Below, piece by piece: positions 57,560 to 64,000 of a stretch of DNA of 64,000 nucleotides. Source of the DNA: Mycolicibacterium peregrinum (GTDB lineage Bacteria; Actinomycetota; Actinomycetes; Mycobacteriales; Mycobacteriaceae); assembly GCF_002102345.1 (NCBI RefSeq), contig NZ_LQPP01000027.1, positions 1 to 64,000 of the forward strand, written 5' to 3'. The notes beneath the pieces are model-generated. The model saw nothing but the letters and a program-made list of their open reading frames with translations. It was not told where the DNA came from and searched no databases. The translations under genes were made by a program, and so were the position numbers. The first letter of the stretch is position 1. Each line of letters starts with the position of its first letter.

Positions 57560-58477
57560 GTGCGCTACAGCATCACGTACCCGATGCACACTCATCCATA
57601 CCATCCGGATCTGGTGAGTGGCAGCGGAGTTGCCGCGATGGCCGCTGCGGCCGAGGCTGCGGGTTTCGACGGTTTCGGATTCACCGACCATCCCGCTCCG
57701 TCTCAGCGTTGGCTCGATGCCGGTGGCCACGACGCCTTGGACCCGTTCGTGGCCATGGCCTTCGCCGCGGCGCACACCACGACGCTGCGTCTGGTGCCCA
57801 ACATCGTGGTTCTGCCGTATCGGAATCCCTTCGTGGTGGCGAAATCCGGTGCGAGTTTGGACCTGTTGTCCGGTGGCCGGTTCACGCTGGCCGTCGGAGT
57901 CGGTTATCTCAAGCGGGAATTCGCCGCGCTCGGAGTCTCGTTTGACGAGCGCGCTGCCCTGTTCGACGAGGCCCTCGAGGTGATCCGTGGCATCTGGACC
58001 ACCGATGACTACACCTTCGACGGTAAGAACTTCAGCGCCCGCGGTATCACCGCGCACCCGCGGCCGGCGGCGACGCCACATCCACCGATCTGGATCGGCG
58101 GCAACACTTCCGCGGCGCGAGCCCGGGTCGCCAAGCACGGTGACGGTTGGTGCCCGTTCGCCGCACCCGCGGGCTTGGCCAAGACCGCCGGAACAGCCGC
58201 GATGGACTCGTTGGACGCCCTGGCCGCCGGCATCAAGGACCTGCGCGCCCGGCTTTCCGCGGCCGGTCGCGATCCCGCCGGAATCGACATCGTGTTCAAC
58301 AACTTCGAAGGCGGTAACCCCGGCAGCGACGATTTCAACGCCGACGCGTACCTGGCCGGCGTGGACAAGCTTGCCGCACTCGGGGTCACCTGGCTCCACG
58401 TGACTCTGCCCGGCGACAGCCTGGCCCATGCTCTGGAGGCCACCGAGCAGTTCGGCAAGTCGGTGATCGCCGCCTAG
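57560..58477 (+). CDS. Luciferase-like oxidoreductase, probably F420-dependent
   Basis: A 305-residue luciferase-like TIM barrel (GFDGFGFTDHPAPS, VVLPYRNPFVVAKSGASLDL, GGRFTLAVGVGYLKREFAAL). The short length and GVGYLKREF segment fit mycobacterial F420-dependent members. GTG 57560 lies 13 bases after the DUF1330 stop. It may oxidise or reduce the P450 product. Confidence 0.8.
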   Translation: MRYSITYPMHTHPYHPDLVSGSGVAAMAAAAEAAGFDGFGFTDHPAPSQRWLDAGGHDALDPFVAMAFAAAHTTTLRLVPNIVVLPYRNPFVVAKSGASLDLLSGGRFTLAVGVGYLKREFAALGVSFDERAALFDEALEVIRGIWTTDDYTFDGKNFSARGITAHPRPAATPHPPIWIGGNTSAARARVAKHGDGWCPFAAPAGLAKTAGTAAMDSLDALAAGIKDLRARLSAAGRDPAGIDIVFNNFEGGNPGSDDFNADAYLAGVDKLAALGVTWLHVTLPGDSLAHALEATEQFGKSVIAA

Positions 58478-58510
58478 CCAGGGCCGGCGCGGACATGCGG
58501 GGCCGCCGAT

Positions 58511-58564
58511 TTCGACGCTGGGGTCGTGATTCTTCGCCACGCTCGACGCGACCCAGGTGTCGAA
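58511..58564. terminator. Imperfect inverted repeat between convergent genes
   Basis: Arms 58511-58526 and 58549-58564 pair at 13 of 16 positions with a 22-base loop, between the stops of the luciferase-like (58477) and hydrolase (58586) genes. A plausible but weak bidirectional terminator. Confidence 0.4.
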
Positions 58565-58585
58565 AACAGCGCAGTGGCAGGGAAC

Positions 58586-59353
58586 CTAAGCGGGCGTCAG
58601 TGCGCCGACTGGCGTCGTCGTGGTGGCGTGCACCAACAGCTCGGCGAGCTCGCGTGGCCGGCTCAGGAACGGGGAGTGCGACGCGTCGATCGTGAGTTGC
58701 TCGACACCGAGGCGTTCGGTCACCGTGTCGGCGAGCCATTGCGGCATCGAGCGATCCTGCAGGCAGCGGATGAAACTACGGGGGAGATCCGCTGCCCAGA
58801 ACTGTGGTACCGACACGGGCGTGACCGTGGTGTCACCGAACCGCTCGGGGCCCAGCCGCTCGAAAGCCCAACGCGCCGTTGCCTCGTCGCAGTCGTGGTA
58901 GAAGTAGCGCCACGCCCCGTCGAAGTCGGCGAAGTGCATCGCACCGTCGTCGTCGAAATGCAGATAGCCCAGCATCTCGCCGACATCACCATTGAACTCG
59001 CCGCCCAACTCATCGTCGGCCGAACGCATGGCCATGGCCTCGGGATATGTGCGGCCCTCCCGGGGCAGCGCCGCCGCCAGGTACACGATGTGGCCCACCA
59101 GTTCCGGGGCCGCATCGGCGGCGAGGGTGGCGTCGAACCCGCCGCCCGAATGCCCGACCAGCACATCTCCGGCCTGCATCACGTCGAGGATCGCGGCGCG
59201 CCGATTGGCCAGCGTGGACTCTTCGGCGACCCGGGCGCTGTGTCCGGGCAGATCTACCGCGACGCCGTCATGACCCAGATTCTGCAACTCCGCGATGGTG
59301 CGCTCCCAGCACCAGGCGGCGTGAAAACCGCCGTGTACGAAGACGAACCGCAC
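58586..59353 (-). CDS. Alpha/beta hydrolase
   Basis: A 255-residue alpha/beta hydrolase of the small esterase / methyl-esterase-like type. FVHGGFHAAWCW is the oxyanion strand, GHSGGG the nucleophile elbow, and DASHSPFLSRP carries the final histidine. GTG 59353 starts three bases after the ferredoxin stop, so it is the third gene of the P450 - ferredoxin - hydrolase unit. An upstream extension to 59392 would overlap the ferredoxin gene and was rejected. Confidence 0.82.
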   Translation of the reverse strand: MRFVFVHGGFHAAWCWERTIAELQNLGHDGVAVDLPGHSARVAEESTLANRRAAILDVMQAGDVLVGHSGGGFDATLAADAAPELVGHIVYLAAALPREGRTYPEAMAMRSADDELGGEFNGDVGEMLGYLHFDDDGAMHFADFDGAWRYFYHDCDEATARWAFERLGPERFGDTTVTPVSVPQFWAADLPRSFIRCLQDRSMPQWLADTVTERLGVEQLTIDASHSPFLSRPRELAELLVHATTTTPVGALTPA

Positions 59354-59355
59354 GC

Positions 59356-59556
59356 CTACTCGTCCACGATCGAGATTGCCTGGCGGGGGCACTGCCGAAC
59401 CGCTTCGCGGATCTGCGCCTCGTTCTCCGGCGTCACGTCCTCCTGAAGGATGTGGAGGTAGTCCTGATCGTCGAGGTCGAACACTTCGGGGATGATCCCC
59501 ATACAGACCGCGTTGCTCTCGCAGATTTCGAAATCGACGTGAACCTTTTTCGCCAT
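59356..59556 (-). CDS. [3Fe-4S]-type ferredoxin
   Basis: A 66-residue ferredoxin with C12, C18 (C-x5-C) and C56 in QCPRQAI. ATG 59556 touches the P450 stop codon. It is the presumed electron donor of the P450 at 59556-60758. Confidence 0.88.
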   Translation of the reverse strand: MAKKVHVDFEICESNAVCMGIIPEVFDLDDQDYLHILQEDVTPENEAQIREAVRQCPRQAISIVDE

Positions 59557-60758
59557 CACCGCAACACCCTCACCGGCACATGCGAGTACCCCGCCACATT
59601 CTGCATGTGAACCCGTTGCAGCTGATCCCATTTCACTTCGTAGCGCGGCATGAAGTCGAGCAGCTTCTCCAGGGCGATCGCGCTCTCCATGCGGGCCAGG
59701 GCGGCCCCCAGACAGCTGTGGATGCCGTAGCCCAGGCCCAGGTTCTGTGCCTCTGTGCGGTCACGCTCGATGTCGAAGGTGTCGGCATCGGTGAACGCGT
59801 CGGGATCGCGGTTGGCCGCGGCGCTGATCAGGAACACCGCCTTGCCGGCCGGAATGGTCCCGCTGGGCACGTGGGCTTCCTTGAGCGTGTAGCGGACGTT
59901 GTACTGCACCGGGCCCTCGAAACGCAGCAGCTCCTCGACCGCGGCCGGAATCTTCTCGCGGTCGTCGAGCAGCTTCTGCCACTGCTCGGGGTTACGCGCG
60001 AAGAGCACCATCGCGGTGCCGACGAGTTTGGTGACCGTCTCAGCACCCGCACCGCCCAGGAGGGTGGCGAATCCGGTGATCTCGATATCGTCGAGGCGGC
60101 GCATCTGACCGTCCTCGCCGGGGATCTCGGCGGCGATCAGCCGGCTGATCATGTCGTCCTGGGGGTCTTCGCGGCGCTTCTGCACCAGCCCGTAGTAGTA
60201 GATGCCGGTGTCGATGTTTGCCTGCATGCCGGCCTCGGAGTAGCCGATCTGCCCCGGCTCGCGGGACAGGCTGATATCGATCCAGTGCCGGACCTGCTGG
60301 CGGTACTCAGGGTCGACGCCGGCCATCCGGGTGATGACCTCGACGGGGAACGGGCCCGAGAAATCCTGGACCACATCGAATTCGTCGGAGCTGATCTTCC
60401 CGAGGAAGTGATCGATCTGCTCGACGATGGTGTCGCGCTGGGACTGGATCATGCGCGGGGTGAACGCTTTGTTCAGCAGGCTACGCATGTGCCGATGATC
60501 GGGCGGGTCCATGAAGATGATCGACTTCTGCGGTGGCTCGTCGCCCTGCACCATGGCCAGGTCGCAGCCACGCGACGAGGAGAACGCCTCGTGGTCCTTC
60601 AACGCTGCCGACACGTCCTCGTGCCGGGTCAGGGCGTAGAAATCGGAGTCCTCGTTGTAGTACAGCGGTGCGTCCTGGCGCATCCGGCGGTACATGTCGA
60701 ACGGGTTGTTGAAGAACTCCTCGGAGAACGGATCGAAGATCACCTGGGCCTTGGTCAT
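59556..60758 (-). CDS. Cytochrome P450
   Basis: A 400-residue P450 with I-helix GGAGAETVTK and heme loop LGYGIHSCLGAALAR (ligand C349). It lies in a unit with a ferredoxin and a hydrolase. Its N-terminal region (DAPLYYNEDSDFYALTRHED) resembles that of the P450 at 49582, so the two may be related. The promoter region 60759-60906 carries a different palindrome at 60825-60841. Confidence 0.92.
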   Translation of the reverse strand: MTKAQVIFDPFSEEFFNNPFDMYRRMRQDAPLYYNEDSDFYALTRHEDVSAALKDHEAFSSSRGCDLAMVQGDEPPQKSIIFMDPPDHRHMRSLLNKAFTPRMIQSQRDTIVEQIDHFLGKISSDEFDVVQDFSGPFPVEVITRMAGVDPEYRQQVRHWIDISLSREPGQIGYSEAGMQANIDTGIYYYGLVQKRREDPQDDMISRLIAAEIPGEDGQMRRLDDIEITGFATLLGGAGAETVTKLVGTAMVLFARNPEQWQKLLDDREKIPAAVEELLRFEGPVQYNVRYTLKEAHVPSGTIPAGKAVFLISAAANRDPDAFTDADTFDIERDRTEAQNLGLGYGIHSCLGAALARMESAIALEKLLDFMPRYEVKWDQLQRVHMQNVAGYSHVPVRVLR

Positions 60759-60824
60759 TGGCTGGCTCCTCCTTCGCGGCGGGCTGCGCCGGAAGTGCTG
60801 TGAAACGTTACGGGAAACGGTTGA

Positions 60825-60841
60825 ACTGTAACGCTAACAGT
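60825..60841. promoter_or_regulatory. Inverted repeat ACTGT-N7-ACAGT
   Basis: Five-base perfect arms with a partly symmetrical centre (ACTGTAACGCTAACAGT), 67 bases upstream of the P450 start at 60758. A possible operator. No regulator gene is adjacent. Confidence 0.45.
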
Positions 60842-60906
60842 AAACCCTCCTGGGGTGTTTGAAAAGCGCAAAATGCGCGCTGATCAGGTCGTGATGCAGC
60901 GATGAG

Positions 60907-61695
60907 TCACTTGAGTGCGGCGTCGAGGAGATCCTCGAGTCGCCCCAGGTCACTGTCCAGCTCAGATGCCGTTCTGCGGACCACCGCCACGTCCTTGCCG
61001 ATGAATTCGCCGACCCGGGCGATGAATGCGTCCGCCGAGCCGGTGGCGGCGATGCCGCCCAGTGCACGGCTTGCCGCGCTGCCGTGGGTGAGCGCGGTCA
61101 GCAGCGTCGCCTCGTCGATGCCCAGTCGGTCGCCCAGGCGCACGCCCTCGGCCACGGCACCGATCTGCGCGGCGAACAACGCGTTGTTCACCAGCTTCAC
61201 CCGCTGTCCGGCGCCGACCGGACCGACATGAAGTACCGGATCGGCATAGGAGGTCAGCACCTCGCGGGCGCGAGCGACCGCGTCATCGTCGCCGCCGGCG
61301 AACACCGTGACGGTGCCGGCCGCGATGTCATGCGGTCCGCCGCTGACCGGTGCGTCGACGACGGCGATGCCGCGGGCGGCTCCGCGCTCGGCGAGGGCCT
61401 CGGCAGTGCGGGGACTGCCGGTGGTGTGTAACACGAGCACCGAGCCCTCCGGCATCTCGTCGATCAGATCCGGGCAGAGTTCCCGGACCTGCTCATCGGT
61501 GAACACACAGACGATCGTCACATCGGCACCCGTGACCGCTGCGAGTGGTGAGCTCACCGGCTCGGCACCGAGTTCGGCCACCGCGGCGCGCTTTTCGTCG
61601 TCGCGGCCCAGCGCCCGCACCTGATGGCCGGCGCCCGCCAGGCGGCGCACCATCGGTGCGCCCATCCGTCCTGCTCCGATGAAACCGACGCGCAT
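60907..61695 (-). CDS. Beta-hydroxyacid dehydrogenase (3-hydroxyisobutyrate dehydrogenase family)
   Basis: A 262-residue NAD(P)-dependent beta-hydroxyacid dehydrogenase. The nucleotide loop GAGRMG is at residues 7-12, the substrate motif is DAPVSGGPHD, and the catalytic lysine lies in GAGQRVKLVNN. It starts on the stop codon of its paralogue at 61695-62513. It would oxidise a 3-hydroxyacid such as 3-hydroxyisobutyrate to the semialdehyde. Confidence 0.86.
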   Translation of the reverse strand: MRVGFIGAGRMGAPMVRRLAGAGHQVRALGRDDEKRAAVAELGAEPVSSPLAAVTGADVTIVCVFTDEQVRELCPDLIDEMPEGSVLVLHTTGSPRTAEALAERGAARGIAVVDAPVSGGPHDIAAGTVTVFAGGDDDAVARAREVLTSYADPVLHVGPVGAGQRVKLVNNALFAAQIGAVAEGVRLGDRLGIDEATLLTALTHGSAASRALGGIAATGSADAFIARVGEFIGKDVAVVRRTASELDSDLGRLEDLLDAALK

Positions 61696-62513
61696 CAGCG
61701 GGGATGGTTCATGATGGCCAGGGCATTGTCCGCCGCATCAAACACCGCGCCCTGGGGAGCCGAGGCGTCATCGGCCAGGCTGGCGGCATGCCTGCAGTCT
61801 TTCTGCAGCAGCGCCCCGGCGATCGGTGCCAGGTTGTCCAGCGTCCCGCCGAACATCGCGATGCTGTTGAGTGCCTTGCTGGTGGCCGAACCGCGTGAGA
61901 TCACCTCGCACAGTGCCTGACGCGGAACCCCCAGTGCCTCACCGAGTTCCAGCGCGCTCATGGCCGCGCCCAGGTTGGCGCTGAACAGCAGGTTGTTGAG
62001 GATCTTGGCGACCTGGCCGGCGCCTACGCCGCCCAGGTGCACGATCGGGTCGGCGTAAGTGGCGAACACCGGACGTACCCGCTCGACAACTTCCTCGTCG
62101 CCGCCGACCATCACCAGCAGGGTGCCGGCAGAGGCGGCGGGTTCGCCACCGCTCACCGGGGCGTCGATGACGGTGATGCCCTGGGCGGCGGCCTTTTCCG
62201 CGAGCTCGCGGCAGGTGTCGGGGTGCACGGTCGAGTGAATCGCGATGACGCCACCCGGGGCCAGTCCGGCCAGCACGCCTGTCTCGCCGTCGAGCACCTG
62301 GCGGACGTCGTCGTCGCCCACGACGCACAGGCAGACCAGATCGCTGGCGGCAGCCAGTTCGGCGGGGGAGCCTGCGGTCTTGGCGCCGGTGTCGGCGAAG
62401 GGTTCCAGCGAGGCCGGGCGCCGGGCCCACAGGGTGGTCTCGAACCCGCCTTCCACGATCCGCCGCGCCATCGGCGCACCCTGGCTGCCCAGCCCGATAA
62501 ATCCGACTCGCAT
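61695..62513 (-). CDS. Beta-hydroxyacid dehydrogenase (3-hydroxyisobutyrate dehydrogenase family)
   Basis: A 272-residue paralogue of the next gene. GLGSQG is at residues 7-12, with DAPVSGGEPAAS and the catalytic lysine in GAGQVAKILNN. ATG 62513 overlaps the preceding stop by one base; the open frame upstream to 62585 lies inside the hydrolase gene. The two tandem copies may form a heteromer or act on different hydroxyacids. Confidence 0.86.
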   Translation of the reverse strand: MRVGFIGLGSQGAPMARRIVEGGFETTLWARRPASLEPFADTGAKTAGSPAELAAASDLVCLCVVGDDDVRQVLDGETGVLAGLAPGGVIAIHSTVHPDTCRELAEKAAAQGITVIDAPVSGGEPAASAGTLLVMVGGDEEVVERVRPVFATYADPIVHLGGVGAGQVAKILNNLLFSANLGAAMSALELGEALGVPRQALCEVISRGSATSKALNSIAMFGGTLDNLAPIAGALLQKDCRHAASLADDASAPQGAVFDAADNALAIMNHPR

Positions 62514-63418
62514 CAACCTGCCTCCACTTCCAGTTCGGTATTCACAGTGCCTTTCGCCGGCTCGAGGCCACGGTTGGCCACGCACTCATCGGCGAACGAC
62601 AGCACCTTGCGGTGATAGGTATCGGCGGTCAGCCCCACGCTGAGGTTGTGTCCGCTGTCGGCCAGTTCGCCGGTCTCTACCCGCGGCGAGACGATGAACA
62701 TCGCGCCGATCGCGGCCAGTGCCTCGGCATCGGACTCCCAGACGTTCTCGTACTCGCCGGCGAGGAACTGCACGGGAACGGTGGTCTTTCCGGCCAGTGC
62801 CGGAAACTCCTGCCGTGACCAGGTTTTGACAACATCACCCTCGTAGGCGGTGCCACCCGCAGACAACCCGGCGCCGATCACATCCGGCGGATACAGCCGG
62901 GCCGGTTCCCACAGCAGCTCGCGCAGGCCACGCGGCCGGTTCACCGGTGAGGCGTCCTTCAGCAACTCCTGAGCGGCCGGGTGATACCGGCGGCCGGTGC
63001 CGGCCAGTGACACACCGAGCACCTCGGGCCGCTGGACGGCCAGGTGCAGGGCCAATTCGCAGCCCATCGAATGGCCGAGGAGGAACAGCTCAGCGGTACC
63101 GGCGATGCGCTGGATTGCGCCGAACGCCAACGCGACCCGCTGCTCGGGTCGTGCCATGGCGTCCGGGTAGGCCGCGGATGCACCGTACCCGGGGCGGTCC
63201 AGCGCGATCACGGTATACCCCTGGCCGACTGCGGTCCGCAACAGGGACAGCTCTGGGTGGCCGGGGCAATCGAAGTAGGCCGACGTGGTGGCGCCGCCGT
63301 GCAATGCGACGATGACGGCCCGCGGGTCGGGGGACTCGGCGACCAAGGCTGACATCGGGACTCCGTCGACCATCACCACTCTGGGATGCGGATCGGCCTT
63401 GCTCGCCGTCGACGTCAC
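62513..63418 (-). CDS. Alpha/beta hydrolase
   Basis: A 301-residue alpha/beta hydrolase. VALHGGATTSAYF is the oxyanion strand, DRPGYGAS follows, the nucleophile elbow is GHSMGC, and the late histidine is in DSGHNLSVG. It lies 2 bases after the thiolase-like stop and is joined to the hydroxyacid dehydrogenase genes. Substrate unknown; an acyl-CoA thioesterase or ester hydrolase role is plausible. Confidence 0.82.
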   Translation of the reverse strand: MTSTASKADPHPRVVMVDGVPMSALVAESPDPRAVIVALHGGATTSAYFDCPGHPELSLLRTAVGQGYTVIALDRPGYGASAAYPDAMARPEQRVALAFGAIQRIAGTAELFLLGHSMGCELALHLAVQRPEVLGVSLAGTGRRYHPAAQELLKDASPVNRPRGLRELLWEPARLYPPDVIGAGLSAGGTAYEGDVVKTWSRQEFPALAGKTTVPVQFLAGEYENVWESDAEALAAIGAMFIVSPRVETGELADSGHNLSVGLTADTYHRKVLSFADECVANRGLEPAKGTVNTELEVEAG

Positions 63419-63420
63419 GG

Positions 63421-64000
63421 CTAGTCGTCCCTGCGCATGAGCAGCACACCACTGGGGGTCAGGCCGCCGCTGCTGGCCACGGCGACGCGCGCATCCTTGA
63501 CCTGACGTTCGCCGGCCTCGCCGCGCAGCTGCGTGACGGCCTCGTGGATCAGGCCCATACCGTGGGTACGGCCGTGCGAGAGCTGACCGCCGTGGGTGTT
63601 GAGCGGGATGATGCCGTCGCGGGCGATGTTGTGACCACCGTCGAGGAAGTCCTTGGCCTCGCCGATGCCGCAGAAGCCCAGCCCTTCCAACCAGGAAAGG
63701 CAGTTGAAGCTGAACCCGTCATACAGCTCGGCCACATCGACATCGTTGGGCCGCAACGAGGTTCGCGACCACATGTGTGCACTCTGACCCAGCACCTGAG
63801 GCTCGTGGGTGAGCGTGGTCTGGTCCCAGTCGAGCCGTTCGATGATCTGGGTGCCGACGGCCTCGAACAGGATCGGCGGCTTGGCCAGATCACGCGCGGC
63901 GTCCACCGCCGAGACGATGACAGCCACCGCACCGTCACACGGCACGTCGCAGTCGTACAGACCGAAGGGGGTGGTGATCATGCGGGCCGACAGGTAGTCG
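63421..64000 (-). CDS. Thiolase-like lipid-transfer-type protein, 3' part
   Basis: The C-terminal ~190 residues of a thiolase-superfamily protein of the SCPx/lipid-transfer (Ltp) type. The frame is open to the window edge, so the N-terminus is outside. NTHGGQLSHGRTHGMGLIHE is the histidine motif of this group, and DVAELYDGFSFNC replaces the NEAFA of normal thiolases. Such proteins act as thiolases or, in steroid degradation, as retro-aldolases with a DUF35 partner. It is first in the minus-strand unit 60907-64000. Confidence 0.82.
   Translation of the reverse strand, partial: DYLSARMITTPFGLYDCDVPCDGAVAVIVSAVDAARDLAKPPILFEAVGTQIIERLDWDQTTLTHEPQVLGQSAHMWSRTSLRPNDVDVAELYDGFSFNCLSWLEGLGFCGIGEAKDFLDGGHNIARDGIIPLNTHGGQLSHGRTHGMGLIHEAVTQLRGEAGERQVKDARVAVASSGGLTPSGVLLMRRDD

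Overview
The window reads as chromosomal DNA from a high-GC mycobacterium, most likely a fast-growing saprophyte of the Mycolicibacterium type. This rests on a mycofactocin-coupled short-chain dehydrogenase (SDR), an EspC-like fragment, a six-helix class III adenylate cyclase of the Rv1318c type, dense fadE / CoA-transferase / thiolase operons, KstD-like flavoproteins, and P450-ferredoxin pairs. The species call is inference. About 69 coding or former coding loci were read. No tRNA, rRNA, CRISPR array or intact insertion sequence was seen.

Layout: (1) 1-1630, the end of a thiolase and a MeaB-type GTPase. (2) 1619-4575 (minus), TetR, a KstD-like flavoprotein and IclR, divergent from (3) 4706-13700 (plus), an mhp-like aromatic operon: meta-cleavage hydrolase, MhpA-type hydroxylase, MhpB-type extradiol dioxygenase, second KstD-like flavoprotein, luciferase-like monooxygenase, SDR, cyclase-family hydrolase and FMN reductase. 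(4) 13.9-15.2 kb, an accessory patch with a truncated EspC-like gene, a lipoprotein and the debris of a type I restriction-modification locus. (5) 15.2-18.7 kb, a methyltransferase, a hydrolase-LuxR fusion, and a hydrolase/SDR pair. (6) 18825-27917, one tightly packed operon: TetR, ferredoxin, P450, amidohydrolase, two M24-fold proteins, a crotonase and a double-domain CoA-transferase. (7) 27.9-34.9 kb, a kinase-like protein, SDRs (one mycofactocin-type), a dead oxidoreductase gene, a TetR, a crotonase and an adenylate cyclase. (8) 34910-40748 (minus), a Rieske oxygenase operon with a heteromeric acyl-CoA dehydrogenase pair, divergent from (9) 40931-47859 (plus), an amidohydrolase / acyl-CoA dehydrogenase / SDR / CoA-transferase / thiolase operon. 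(10) 47.9-64 kb, TetR genes, three more P450s, two ferredoxins, a phosphotransferase + acyl-CoA dehydrogenase operon, F420/FMN-type oxidoreductases, tandem hydroxyisobutyrate-dehydrogenase-like genes and the end of a thiolase-like gene.

Together this is an oxidative catabolic island: oxygenases activate a ring or side chain, dehydrogenases oxidise the alcohol, CoA-transferases activate the acid, and crotonases, acyl-CoA dehydrogenases and thiolases carry out beta-oxidation-like steps. The substrate cannot be read from the sequence; aromatic, terpenoid or steroid-like compounds are all possible.

The most interesting signal is regulatory. A palindrome of the form GAGAAT-N3-ATTCTC recurs, exact or degenerate, in at least nine intergenic regions between 4.7 and 55.7 kb. 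It lies in front of the mhp-like operon, the hydrolase/SDR pair, the mycofactocin SDR, the dead gene, a TetR/crotonase pair, both sides of the Rieske divergent promoter and a P450. This suggests one unreported regulon tying these clusters together. The perfect copy lies in the promoter of the TetR gene at 31632-32351, which is the best candidate regulator.
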